Positions 43,702 to 55,553 of a DNA stretch of 64,000 bases are shown piece after piece (within the stretch, counting starts at the first letter, position 1; each line of letters begins with the position of its first letter). The notes below the pieces were generated by a model. It did no database searches, was not told where the DNA came from, and saw nothing but the letters and a program-made list of their open reading frames with translations. The stretch is taken from assembly GCA_036971615.1 (NCBI GenBank), contig JAYKKR010000020.1:620001-684000 (forward strand). Reading direction: 5' to 3'. Made by a program: the position numbers and the translations under genes. The DNA is from Amyloporia xantha. Taxonomy: Eukaryota > Basidiomycota > Agaricomycetes > Polyporales > Adustoporiaceae.

Positions 43702-46700
43702 ATGGCTTGTCCACTTTCCGATGGTCAAGTTCAATCTCGTGCATCTGCACAATCGAAGGTTGAGGACTCCGGGTCGTCAGCTAGTGAATGGGAGGGAATA
43801 GAATGGGAAAGTCGGGTATGTACCTCATTGCATGCCCCGCTGAGGAATTCTAACGGCCAGTGGGAACGGCAATGAAGGCCAAGGAGTCTAATCCAAACGA
43901 GGGTACACTCGCAGCCTCGTGGGATGGGTGGCCCGACGGAGACTTTCAACGTCTATTTACCAATGATGAGGCGAAGGCGACCAATCGCCTGATGGTCCAT
44001 TGGTCATGTGCCAATTCGGGCAGTGGACAAGGGTGGTATGACGCCGAAACATGGGACCGAGGTCGCAAATCGACCAGACGCTGTTGGGGCGCCATCCAAT
44101 GTGATAATGAGAACTGCGCCATTATCATTCGGCCTCAGACACGGTTTGACCATATCCAGCATCAGCTAACCTCACCGTGCCGTTGTGGTGCTGTCCTACA
44201 TAGGGTCCCTTGCCGAGCAAAAATGGTTCTTTATCAGTACTCGGGCGGCATATACTTCATACACGAAGGTACTCATGGACACCCGCAGCTGACTCATTTA
44301 CTCCATCTTACCCCTGGTGAACGTGCCGAATTCACTGCTCTTGTCGAACATCATCCTACAGTGGGACCTCTAGGTCTCGTCGTTGGTGTACCGAGGCTCT
44401 GGGGCCCTTCGCGTTCAGTGGCCGATATTTCCTCTGTCCTCCTCAACAAAGATCGTGTCAAGAAAGAGCGTCAGAAGCTGACCTCCTCAGTGAAGAAAGG
44501 TGGTGATGAGTTCATTGCTGCCTATGCTCATTTTCGTGCGGAGCATCCTGGCTTCGTCATTCGTGAAACGATCGGCGAGGATGCCGTGATTTCCGTGCAG
44601 ACACCTCTCATGGTGTCCGAAATGGTCAAGGATTGTATCCTCGACGATGCTGTCAATGGTCTTGTCTCTGACGTGGCACATGGATTCTGGGATGATCGTA
44701 ATTCTGTCCTCATCGTGACGTCGTGTTACACACCTGTGCTCAATTGCTGGATTCCCGGTCTGATGTCTTACTCTAACGGGACAGCGACCGAACACTACAA
44801 GCAGCATTTCTTGGCTCTCTTCATTAGCATTGCCACTGAGGCGGACCGACGGCGGGTGCAGGTGAAAGATGCACTCTTCAGTGGGGTATGATTGACACAA
44901 TTATTGACTTGCGCTGGCAGCTCTGATGTAATTGTCTACAGGTCATAGACTTTAGTGAGGCTGAGCGGAATGGCTTTATCGAGGCTTTTGTCTCTTTTTG
45001 GTCTAGGCGTGCAGATAACACACGCAGTGAGACTACACTTCGCGACTGTGCGGCAGACCTGTTGAAAGGTTGCCAGCAACACTTTCGTGCGTCAATCACG
45101 AGGATTAAATGGATCGGTGGCGTGATTCCTGTGGATGAGGCCTCCACGTTTGAAAAACAAGCTACTGGCTTGCTGCGTGCCCATGATGTGCAGGATTTCC
45201 AACGCAGGGCACATAGACTCCTTTCCGACTTTCCTAGAGTCAAGTCATGGCTCAATTGGTGGATCCGAGACGAGCACGCAGCCATGTTATTCAAATCTCA
45301 CCGCAAGATGGGTGCTTACGTTTGGGAATCTATGCCTGATTCTACGAATGCTGAAGAAGCAATGCATTGGAAGATATATACAGCTGTTGGAACACGGCAC
45401 TCCCTACTCAACGGTCTTGAGCAATTGTGGCATTTCACGACTTATTACGAGCGGTTATTCACTGGCAGTCAAAGTACGTCGCAGTGGTAAAAGTGTGTTT
45501 AATTTTAATCACAAATTGACTGATTATATTCGTTTTCCAGATGGTGTTCTGACCCGATATGGAGTTCCTGAACCTTGGAAACGTACTGCTAAAATAATTG
45601 GCCGAACGAAGAAATCCCGCATGCCAGGACAACATCGGCGGTCTCACAATGATGGGCGACCTCCAGACAAGGCCCGTCAGCTGCTCAAAAGACATTTGCA
45701 GAGGGAATCTGTGGCTGCAAGAAAGAAGGGGACTGCCACTCGATCTGGGTTCACCGTGATGGAACCGAGCTTTTGCTGGAACGACAACTCGTGCTGGCTA
45801 GATGTTGCCTTAGAGTTAGTGTTGCCACGACTCAATATCAGCTTGAACCAGCTTATACCTTATATCTTCATGTATATTGAAGATAATCTTAAGATCAGGG
45901 CAGTTTCTAGAAGCCCTACCCTTTGTCTATGATATGGTATAACATGCTTTGCCAAAACAAATACCGTTTTTTCACAATCTCTGAAATACAAGGTGGTTTG
46001 CCAGCTTGGGAGTCATGACTCACCTTGGTGGCTAAACTGACATATCTTGGGAGCAACATACACTACATATTGGTTTTATAGCTCAAAAGCACAGGTCTTG
46101 ACTCTACTTTCAGATGATCCAACACTCATTTCAGTTAATTTTTTCTAGCCTACATTATAAGCAATATACTGATTTTGGCCGGTTTAGCTGTGGCAACACT
46201 ACTTAGAGTTGCTTCACCAGGTTGTCCACCGAGACTATGGTGACTTTACTGCGCGCTTCACTGCTGAGAATAAAGGCATAGCCCTCTGGCAGCTATACAG
46301 CACCCTTGATCATCGTCATGTAATCTCGCAGGCCAGAAATGATCCAGAACTGCCACGGTCACTGTCATTGCAGCGCGATCATTTTCGGCAAATTCTTGTC
46401 GCCAGCAAAATTGTGCAAGAAGGCCCTCAGTTTGAATCTGTATTTGTAAGTCTTTCCATTGAATTTCCCACTACTATATTAGCACGGAAGATAGCACGCC
46501 AACTCAAATCCATTCAGTTTGATTAGGTTTGGCTGTCAGCACTTATTCGAGGGAACCAGGAGGCCATCGACTCAGACAAGACTCCTAGACAGGCAGAAGC
46601 ATACTTTCAGACTTACATTATTTGGCTTCGCTCATGCTCGGAGAATCATTGGCAAATATCGACACATCCAGAACTGCACTTCTTCTTCCAGCTCACAAGT

Positions 46701-49204
46701 GAAGACTACCGTCGATATAACGGACGAGTTTTAGACTGGCTACATGCACTGTTGGATGTTGACAGCTTACCTGAAGATATTCCATGCTGGCACACGGTTG
46801 AGGGATCTGCTGCCTGTCTTGGATTCGCCACACAGACAAAAGTCTGTATTCTACTCCCTGTCATGTTAATTGTTGAGGTCGACCCCGACAGTCTAGATCT
46901 GTGGGACTTCCCACAAAAGCTCGAGCCACTATCCAGGACTGCAGCGATGCAACATCGCGTCATTTATGATCTCGCTGGACGTGTATTCTATAGTAGGAAA
47001 GCACAACATTTTGTTGCACGGTTTCTGCACCACCAAACATCCAAAGTCCTTGATTACGACAGTCTGCAAGCTGGCGGATTCACTCGGTCGTATGCCAACA
47101 GCAAATTGAAGTCTCACCTCGCTGGCCCAGCTGCAACGCCACCTGCTGAAGGATTCAAGACACACATCATCATATATCATCTCCGCGGCGGTCGTGCTGC
47201 TCAAGAGTACATCTATAGTCATCAGATCGCACTCACAAAGGCTACGCATGGCATACATATATCTGAAACTGCACTCGACAAGATACCGAATGTCGAGTTG
47301 CAGTTTGACGGTATCCAGCAGTTCCCTGATGCAGATCGGTTCTGGTTGTCGGATCCACATAATCGCCGATTTTCAGAGTACTTCTGCATGCCAGACCATT
47401 CGCCATTCAGTAGCGGAAAGGGCCTATTTGTACAGCCACCTTCACTAGCCCCGACTTCACTAGTAGAGCGTAAACCACGCAAAGCACGAGCAACAGCACG
47501 CAGGCAAATCGGACACCGGCAAATCGGACGGAAGTCTGCACAGATAAAGGCGGCAACTCATCCCAAGGATTCAGATGATCCTTGTACTATAACATCACCA
47601 GTCAGTATGCTCGAGTCAGCCAAAAAGAAAAAGTCAACAACCAATCTAGCGAAGCGAACACCTGTCAACGCCCAAGACTCTAGCCCAGCACCCTCTGATT
47701 CTAGCTTTGGCATGCACTGTCGCTGTGGTGCGAATGGACCGAACGGCCGTGAGCTGGCTGATGAACAGGATCTCGTTGCATGCGAGATATGTGATCAATG
47801 GTCCCATGTTGCCTGTCAGCGAAATGGACGTGCGAGTAATCTCAAAGCCAAAGAAAGCTTTCATTGTGATTTCTGCACAATAAGCTCACTTATTCCAGCT
47901 GCGGACGGCAAGTCTACCTATCCTAACACTCGCAGAACGGCTAACTTGGCAGCCCGTTTGCGGTATGTTTATTTAGTGACATTCCGTCAATTACCACTTA
48001 CATCCTGATGGATCTAGAGCAGGCAAAGGGGCTTTGGCCCGCCATGGGAAATTTTGGTATCCTGTTCAGCTTGTCAAGAAATATCAGGATGGCTCTTGGC
48101 GTGTGGTATGGTGGCGATCTTGTCATTTCCAGGATGAAGCGCCGGACCGCACTGTGCGTGTCACAGAAAGCGACATTGTGGATGAACTGTGGGGTGATAA
48201 AGCTAGCCGTCGCAAGATCCGGGTTTGTGGTTCATATCTGGATCTTCGCAAGATCACTACAAGCTGACGAAAACTCAAAACAGCTTGGGCAATGGACTCA
48301 CGCTTCAACCATGGAAAATGATGAAGACATTCTCGTCAACTTCCGTGCATATCCCTATACTCCAGATATCGACCACATTTTGACACCGTATCAAGAGCAG
48401 CTTGCGAGAATACTCACGACACCATTGCCCAATCACAATCACCAAGATGTGACAGAAGATGCAAGTACGCCCTCTCCAAATGTTGAGTCTGAAATACCTG
48501 CCGTCAGCTACATACTCAACGCAAGACAAGAAGGAGGGCATGAAGCCCAGAAGGCAGGGACTGTTCTCTTCGCAGGCGATCTCACTACAACAGATCAGGC
48601 TAGAATTGCTAACTGGTTTTCCGAAAAGACCGCTGTCCCATGTGGCGTGGCAGTACATGAATGGCTTGGCCGCTATCCACTTGCCCACGCATTCACATTG
48701 GTTATCTTGGAGCGAAACCGTCAAGAATTTCAGGCTACTCCGAATTTTATCACTTTGGATACAGACGAGAAACGCATGCAATGCTTACTAGAGCAGGCAT
48801 GGGAGTACCAGCTGCGGGAGATACCAGATCCTCGTGACAACATAGACGTCGACAGGGAGTGCCTTGAGCAGCTCGAGAAAGGCATGTTTGAGAGGTCACT
48901 CGCTGCTGGTGACGCAGGTCATTATCAATGGGGTCTCGACAGTGGATGCCATCAGAATGGCTGGAACCCTTATGGTAATTTACCTGACTATTTCTTCCAT
49001 TCAGACAATTATTACAGTGAATCAGAGCTAATGGTAAGCCCAGCAGCAACGTGCTTGGATGACACCTGACAAGTTGCTTAGAAAGGACCAGATTTCAGCG
49101 ACTCCGAAATTCAGGAAGCTAGCGATAGTCAAGCCACAGTGCCAGCTAAGCGGCCACGCCCACTTCCAAGACCAAAAGCAAGAAAAAAGTGCAAGGTACT
49201 GTAA
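43702..49204 (+). CDS. GCM/WRKY-type zinc domain transposase fused to USP-like and PHD domains
   Basis: Large multi-exon gene, about 1,500 residues. An ATG at 43702 or 43874 precedes a zinc domain (SWDGWPDGDFQ, HWSCANSGSGQGWYD, CWGAIQCDNENCAI, CRCGAVLH, EGTHGHPQ), GCM/WRKY-like as in MULE transposases. The core has VSDVAHGFWDD, VIDFSEAERNGF and STNAEEAMHWK, plausible D, D, E residues. Exons include ...-44885, 44942-45473, 45541-46445 (cut by a MITE at 45817), 46527-47962. Then come a ubiquitin-protease-like Cys box (WNDNSCWLDVALELL) and His box (AQHFVARF, VLDYDSLQ), a PHD finger (47,711-47,875, CRCG...CEIC...HVAC...CDFC), a FWYPVQLVKK...WRVVWWRSC module, and a basic tail (49082-49204, ending TAA). 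Protease activity is inferred. Confidence 0.75.
45817..46201. mobile_element. 385-bp hAT-type MITE
   Basis: Ends are TAGTGTTGCCAC and its inverse GTGGCAACACTA. The 8-base CTTAGAGT flanks both sides (45809-45816 and 46202-46209), the duplication size of hAT elements. AT-rich, no coding frame. Removing it and one duplication restores an open frame ALELLHQVVH in the host gene. Confidence 0.9.
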
Positions 49205-49654
49205 TGACATAGCTGCAGGGGCATGGGAGAGGCCCAAGAGCATTGTCAGAGAAGAGTAGTTAGATAGCACCTCCAAAATGAGATGGAGGGCAAGAGAAGT
49301 AATCGAGACATGAGTAAGATGAATGTCAGCAATGGGAGTGTGCGACACCACCCTTACGATGGTCATGGCAATGGAAAAGGCAAGTAGAGAAAGAAATACA
49401 CAACGAGAAAAAGCCCATGCCATCTCCGTGAATGGTCCCCAAGGCAAGTAGCACATACTCCGACTGTCAAGCGCACGCATCACCCGGCAAGGAGCCAAAA
49501 TAACACATAGCACCGTCGGTCGAGAGTATACAGGCTCCAAGCTTTACGGTGGCCATTAAAAAGGGAGGTTCGACGAGCGACGGATCGAACACTAACGTGA
49601 AAAAAGCTAGCATGAGAGGAAGGACCGCGACGTGGCATGCTCGAAAGATGGACG
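49205..49654. other. 3' flank of the transposase-like gene, no gene seen
   Basis: Non-coding stretch inside the MULE-like element; it probably holds the terminator. Confidence 0.4.
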
Positions 49655-49803
49655 TCCGCCGCGCGCTCTAGCGGACGTCTGTGTGGCGTCTACGTTGCGT
49701 CTGTTTGGCGTGTGGCTGGCGTCTCGCAGGCGTCTCTCATGGCGTCTCGCAGGCGTCCCTCTGGCGTCCGCTGGCGTCCGCGTGCGGCAATTTCCCCAGG
49801 CCC
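49655..49803. repeat. right terminus of the MULE-like element with GCGTC repeats
   Basis: Eight or more GCGTCT/GCGTCC units lead into GGCGTCCGCGTGCGGCAATT, the inverse of the left end at 22,972-23,010. The element ends at 49803, just before AACGCTGGA. Confidence 0.85.
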
Positions 49804-49812
49804 AACGCTGGA

Positions 49813-50580
49813 GGATAACAGTAGCGGCCGCTTTCCAAACGTAAAGCAGACCTATACACCCGTCCTCGGATCCGGAAAGCAGACGGAGGGAGCTAGCTAC
49901 TCATCCGCAGTCTTTAAGGACTAATAAGAAGTGGCCAGAGTGCGCGATGGACGAGGCGGATTTGCGCTGTGACAGTGATGGCAGAGAGCCGGTACCTCGC
50001 TCGCTAGAAGTTCGCTGTGAAAGCTGGGAGGATGATGCACAAGGACAACTAACAGGAATTGCATGCATCGGCATTTGCCCAACCTGAGGCACGGTGACAG
50101 TACTAGTAGCAGTATCTTGAGCACTGGCAGTAGCTCGCGAGCCTCGCAGTGATCACGTATTAGGCGGCGTTTGCTGAGCTATAGACTATGTAATGAGCGC
50201 TTGAGCTCTATATATGCTTCCAATGCAAAGCGCGTCATCGACTTGAATTCTTCCGGACATACTGCTGCAAGATGCCATACAGTTCCTGCCATCTTCACAA
50301 AATTATTGAACGCGTAGCACATACGTCGCATATGTATTCTTGCATGTATAATCCGTACAAATAAATGATCCATGCTCTCTTGCTTACGAATCCGGACTAC
50401 GCCGACTTGCTATTACTGCTTAAACAACAGATGAAAACAACAGATGAAAACAACAGATGAAATGTAAAATCAGTGCATGACGGACAGCGTCCTAGCGACG
50501 TGCTTCACATGCACAGCTTTACACTGTGCAACAGTTACAGCCCTTATGGCCGCAGCACCCACATGGGGGCGAACAAGCCC
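49813..50580 (-). promoter_or_regulatory. displaced promoter region of the FAD oxidase gene
   Basis: Before the MULE-like insertion this DNA lay directly upstream of the oxidase ATG (22,930), because the target duplication joins 22,960 to 49,804. It now lies 26.8 kb away. No gene was recognised here; the short minus-strand frame at 49,901-50,092 has no known motif. Confidence 0.5.
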
Positions 50581-50589
50581 GCTTGAGGA

Positions 50590-50878
50590 CTACGTCGGGC
50601 AACCATGATGAGTACACGCCAGACACGCTAGCGCGCTGGAGGGTGATATGCTAGTGCGCGCATTCTGAAACGCGGACACACCGTCGTCTAAGCTGCGAGC
50701 AGGAAGCTCATCGCTGCGCGCGGCGAGGAGACCTGGATCTAGGGCAGTGCTTCTTCAGAAACTTTGTCCGTTACTACTAGGCCGGAGGTCGTGGCTTACC
50801 GCTCCGTGCAACGATGGAGGCACCGGCTAGCCCGACTAAGGCAAGGGCGCAGGCGAGGGAGGTGAGAGAGACTTTCAT
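50590..50878 (-). CDS. small secreted protein candidate, 75 aa
   Basis: Two exons: 50878-50800 and 50738-50590, intron 50799-50739 (GTAAGC..CTAG). The N terminus MKVSLTSLACALALVGLAGA is a classic signal peptide (Lys, hydrophobic core, small residues at the cleavage site). The mature part of about 55 residues ends ACLACTHHGCPT with three clustered Cys and has no recognised domain. A strong TATA box lies about 80 bases upstream. Alternative splicing near 50,590 could add a Cys-rich tail encoded at 50,520-50,570. Effector-like or surface role is only possible, not shown. Confidence 0.5.
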
Positions 50879-50954
50879 AGTGATGGTACGACGACGACGC
50901 GATCAAGGTTTGGGAGAAGAGGGGGATGAAGAGAATGCGGCGTAAGTTGGGAAC

Positions 50955-50965
50955 TTTATATAAAG
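50955..50965 (-). promoter_or_regulatory. TATA box of the small secreted protein gene
   Basis: TTTATATAAAG on the minus strand, about 80 bases before the ATG at 50878. Confidence 0.55.
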
Positions 50966-50999
50966 GTCGAACTGACCGTGCCGACGAGGACTCTCCCCA

Positions 51000-52141
51000 T
51001 AAACGGCCCATTTACAAACTGTGTAGAGGCGATAGCGACCGGATTTCATGCCTTTCATGGGCAGGGCGAGTCTAACCCTGCGGCAGCGTCATCCTATGGC
51101 AGGCTCCGCGACGTATCCGGGACGTGTGCGGTCTTTGAGACGCAGGGAAGCTCGGTCTTGGAGGCGTACACTTTGTACTTCGACGTCTGTCTCCTACTAG
51201 CGGGAACTCGACCATGAGTCAGGTGGAAGACTTAGCTATATTTACGCTCACAAACCATTGGCTAGGGACAGGACGCATCCTATGCGAGCTTGAGCATCGC
51301 GCCAAACGCGAACTGAAAGTGACCGCCGATGCCGGTGTTCCTATCATTGAAATTCAGCGAGTCGCCGGCATGTTGTGCGTACCCTTCATCGTGAGTTGTG
51401 CCAAATTGACGAAGGGCAATGCTATGTTGGCAATGCGGTGTCCATGAAACACAATCCTGCCGCAATTGTCTCTGTTTAATGGTAAGGCGTGGTACTTTCT
51501 ATAACTTGGGTGGAAAGTACGCACCGTTCGACATCTAGCTTTCAGCTTTAAGGCCTCCGCGGGGTTGACACGGCTACCTGCTGGTTCGCAACGTGTATAA
51601 TTCTTGTTAGATGCCCCAAGTCGGAAAAATTGTCCTTTAACTCAACTTCCAAAAAGAGCAACCGACCGTCCGATTTAGGCAACTTTCTGAATCTGTCCCT
51701 TGTCATGACACCCACGGAAGATTTCGCCGATCAGTGCACCGTCCGGAAAGTATATAAGAGGCGGCCCCGTCTGTCGAAGGAACATCTTCTTTGCCCCCCA
51801 ACTTCCATCACCACCGGCTGGCGCGATGCCTTGATGTCCGATCCCGTACACGAGGACACCTCCCGAAGAATCCAAATTGGGGCACGAGGTGAGATTTTCT
51901 GCATTGGTGCGTCAAGGACAAACTTGCGAGGATCGTTTCACCTTGCAATAAGCTGGTCGCAATAGGTGCCAGTGGGTCGGGCTCGAGAGTGCGGCCAGTG
52001 AGAGTTAGTGATCACATTGGACGGTGTTTGCCGAGCCACGCGTCATGGGACGATCTGGCTTGGGTCTGGCCTTTCATATTGAGTACCGTCTGCAGAGCTG
52101 ACCGGCTATATACATACAGCTCGTCTCTCTTCACTGTCACC
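51000..52141. other. intergenic, no recognised gene
   Basis: A plus-strand frame at 51,214-51,447 (77 codons) has no known motif. A TATA-like stretch (GCTATATACATA, about 52,110) and a pyrimidine-rich stretch precede the kinase ATG. Confidence 0.4.
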
Positions 52142-55027
52142 ATGTTCGACGAGCCAGAGTCCCCATCTCAATCCGGCGCATTGGTCGCCCTCGCTCCTCT
52201 CGACCCCGAATGGCACCCCATCCTGCATGTCTCAAACCAGGTCGTGCTCTACAACGCAACCTCACACGCGCTCTCCATCCGTACTGCACCCGCATCTAGC
52301 CTCGCCCGTCATACCTCCGGTCATCGCTGTCCGTACTGCCACAGTACCCTCCCAACCAATCTCAATGCCGCGCAGGATGTGGACGAGGGCAGCCTGCATG
52401 GGGAATACGACGAAGACGAGATCGATTGGCACCCGCGTAGCCAGGCATCGAATTATTTCCAGCTGCTCGAGATCGCCAATGAGACGGCTTCGCGACCGCA
52501 GACACCCTCGAGCACGAGAACCTCGCGCAGCGCGCGCACTATCCCCGCAAATGGCGAGGCGAGCGCGGGTCCGAATGCATTTCGGGCAGACAATATGGCC
52601 GAGGGGTACTTCAAGGCCTTCTTTCGCGAGGAGGGTCGGCTGGGTATGGGCGCAAATGGGACAGTGTATTTATGCCAGGTGAGTCTTGTTCACCCCTGCC
52701 GCCAATTTCTGGTCAGAGTCGACCTAGGTCCTTAATAGTTGTTTCTCTGTAGCACGTGTTGGATGGCAATACGCTAGGTACGTGTATTCCTGTGCTCTCT
52801 TGTACCATCCCATTTCTGTCATGTTGACCTAACTCACCCGACCCCAGGCCATTTTGCTGTGAAGAAAATCGCTGTGGGGCAATCGCATTCATATCTGCTC
52901 AATATCCTACGCGAGGTGCGCCTGCTCGAGCGGCTGCACCATCCGAACATCGTCACGTATCACCACGCCTGGCTGGAGACATGCCGTTTCTCCGCGTTCG
53001 GGCCGCAAGTGCCCGCGTTGCAGTGAGTCACTCCTCGTTTGTCCCATCCGTTGGTTCGGAAACTTGGGCTGTCGTGTGGGGTTGTGTGTTCTCCTTAGAA
53101 CCGCGACCTCACGCGAGGGCCAAGACCGTTCTCGGACCTAGTATTCGGAAGAATGACGTATACCAACCTGACAATCCTGCCCACAGCGTCCTCATGCAAT
53201 GGGCGGAGGGCGGCAGCCTCGACGACTTCATCAACGCGCGCCTCGGCCGGCGAGCACCTTCGCATCTCCCACACCTCGACCCAGGCACTTCCGCCTCGCA
53301 GACTGTTCCCGGCTCTCCGTCCGCGTCTCCCTCGCCCGGCCCCGCGCCTGACACGCCGCCCTCGGCGTATTCACGCTCCGCACGCATTCGTGCGTTCCGT
53401 GCCTTGCAGCGTGCGCCGCCCGAAGAGCGCGAGCGATTACGACGGGAGGCAGGGCTGGACACGGGCATCGGAGGAAGAGGTGCGCGCCCTACGGACTTGA
53501 AGGCGATACATTTGCTGAGCGCGGAGGAGGTGAAGGGGCTGTTTGGGGACGTGGTGGCAGGGCTGGCGTTTCTGGTGGGTGATTGCTTGACGTTTGACGT
53601 AGAGACGGCAAGGCTGACGAGGCGAGCGTATTGTGGAGTGTAGCATGACAAGTCGATATTGCATCTTGATCTAAAGCCGGGGAATGTGCTACTGACGTGG
53701 GACGAGGGCCGGCTGATGTACGTGTTTTTTGGACCGCAAGGGTTGATCTTTGCTGACGCTGACGGCGGATTGACAGACCCCGCGCGATGCTCTCTGATTT
53801 TGGGACGTCGCAGGACATGCTCAAGTCGCGGACACGATCTGGGAACACAGGAACGTGCGTCTGTGCTGCTCCGTCTCTTCTCACACATCCAAATCTTATC
53901 CTTTAATAGGCTTGAGTATTCGTCGCCGGAGTCACTCCCGTCGCCCTCGGGAACGCTGTCTCAGGTCGACTCGAAGGCGGACATGTGGTCGGTGGGCATG
54001 ATCCTGCACAAGCTGCTGTTCTTCCGGCTGCCGTATAGCCACGCTTCTGACAGTGTGCTCCACGGAGACGGTAGTGGCGGTGTCAGTGGGATGGGAAGGA
54101 GAGACGAGAAGGAGGTAGCGGATGCGCTGGAGCGGGAGGTGCAGACGTATGCAGGGTATGCATGACTTTTTCGCTGAGTATTACATCCTGGATATTGACA
54201 GCACGGCCAGGTTCAAGTCATCAGGCGCACTAGTAACAGCGTTTGAGTCGCGGAGACTCCCAAGGGCATACCTCGTCCTCCTCGAAAGCCTTTTGAACGT
54301 CAACCCGCCAGCCCGTCCGTCCTCAGAACGCGTGCTTTCTGCCATTCGCGAAGGTCGGGTGAGTAGTGCTGAGCTTGTTCCTGTATCATTTTCGAATCAC
54401 CGACCACTGGCCACGCCTAATCAGCTTAATCCTCTCGTACCGGAGCAAGCAGACCGACCCGGCTCAAGCGGATCCCTGATCCCTGTCCCGCTTCGCCGTG
54501 TGTTCGATGCTACTGCACTATTCAGGGGCGCCCCGAGTCCGAGCCCGAGTCCTGACCTCCACGCGCGTGTCTCCCAGGAACTGGATGCTAGTACATCGAG
54601 CTCACCTGTGCCGGCGCCTCCCTTCACGGATGAGAAGAAGGCGCGGGACTCCTCCGTCGGCCCACTAGGAAGTCGTGGCTTACCATTTTCGCCGAGCACG
54701 AACGGAGTGTGGTCCCGGACTGTCCACATCGGCGGGAGGCAGGTCCACGTGCGCATCCCGCGGGTGGTCTGGCTGCGGACGCTCAAGTCGTGCGTGCTGG
54801 TCGCGAAAGTGCTCAGCCTCTCGCGCGTATGCTCTGGGGAGGCGTACCCGCACCCGGTTGTCGTTGCGGCCGTGCTTGGGCTGGCGGTGACGGATACCTG
54901 GTTCGATGCGCTCCCGCCGATGTTCGTGTTGAGTGTGCTGCATGTGGTGATTATGAAGCTGGCGTGCTGGGGCGGGCGGTGTTGCGGCTCAGTGCAGCGT
55001 ACGGATCGCTTGTTGGTCCCGACGTAA
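52142..55027 (+). CDS. IKS-type serine/threonine protein kinase
   Basis: Homologue of yeast Iks1 kinases. Exon 1 is 52142-52678 (179 codons): the N-terminal IKS region with VVLYNATSHALSIR and CPYCHSTL, then the Gly-rich loop EGRLGMGANGTVYL. Exon 2 is 52753-52777 (HVLDGNTLG); exon 3, 52848-53022, has FAVKKIAVGQ (Lys) and LREVRLLERLHHPNIV. Then come MQWAEGGSLDDFI, a Ser/Pro-rich insert, HLDLKPGNVLL (catalytic loop, about 53.68 kb), MLSDFGTSQD (DFG), EYSSPE and DMWSVGMILHKLLF. The C-terminal tail is Pro/Ser-rich with hydrophobic stretches near 54.85 kb that could be membrane segments. The join between exon 3 and the 53.1-kb exon does not keep frame as read; another small exon or a miscounted base is likely. 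Start: first ATG after a TATA-like site. Confidence 0.85.
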
Positions 55028-55553
55028 TCAAGGTAAGAGGGTTTCGACTGATATTGCGGTGCATGGAAGAGTGAGGGTTACACTCGTATATTTCACACCG
55101 TGCATCCGCATTCATCATCATCGGACAGTTCAATACTGGGTTTAAAAATATTCTGGGACATTGGCAATTATTTGCTTTGTGGTATCCTACATTCATGTCT
55201 TATTTACATCACACATGTATTCTACCATTTACCACAGAAAATAGGATATGATTCAGTTTCATGGGCAAGAAAAGGAGTGGGTCAAAATACATTGTAGCGG
55301 TCGTTTCAAAAATACAGTGATTTCATATCATTCATGCTATGGGATATCTGTGGGGACGACGAGGAAACTGATGGTCTTGGATAGGAAACAGGGTTGATTT
55401 TGAGTGGAACACTTTTGCACATCAATGAGAACAACTGTTCATCACTGGTGCGAGAATCGATGCACAACTTCGAGATCTCATCAACCAAGAGAGAATATCA
55501 CGCACGTCTTCCTGTCTCACGATGTACGAGATTATCTAGGCTTTGTATTGCGG
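55028..55553. other. convergent 3' region between two genes
   Basis: AT-rich spacer between the kinase (plus) and the next gene (minus); should hold both terminators. No gene seen. Confidence 0.5.

Larger units (their letters stand above)
22962..49803. mobile_element. MULE-like DNA transposon with a nested KDZ element
   Basis: Inverted termini: the left end reads GGGCATAGGAAAATTGCCGC from 22962, and the right end read on the opposite strand is GGGCCTGGGGAAATTGCCGC, both continuing into GCGGACGCC repeats (identity over about 55 bases). The 9-base AACGCTGGA flanks both ends (22952-22960 and 49804-49812), a target duplication of the 8-11-bp size typical of MULEs. Without the nested KDZ element the transposon is about 8.4 kb and holds one large gene (43.7-49.2 kb). 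It landed about 30 bases upstream of the FAD oxidase ATG, separating it from its promoter, which now starts at 49,813. Confidence 0.8.
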
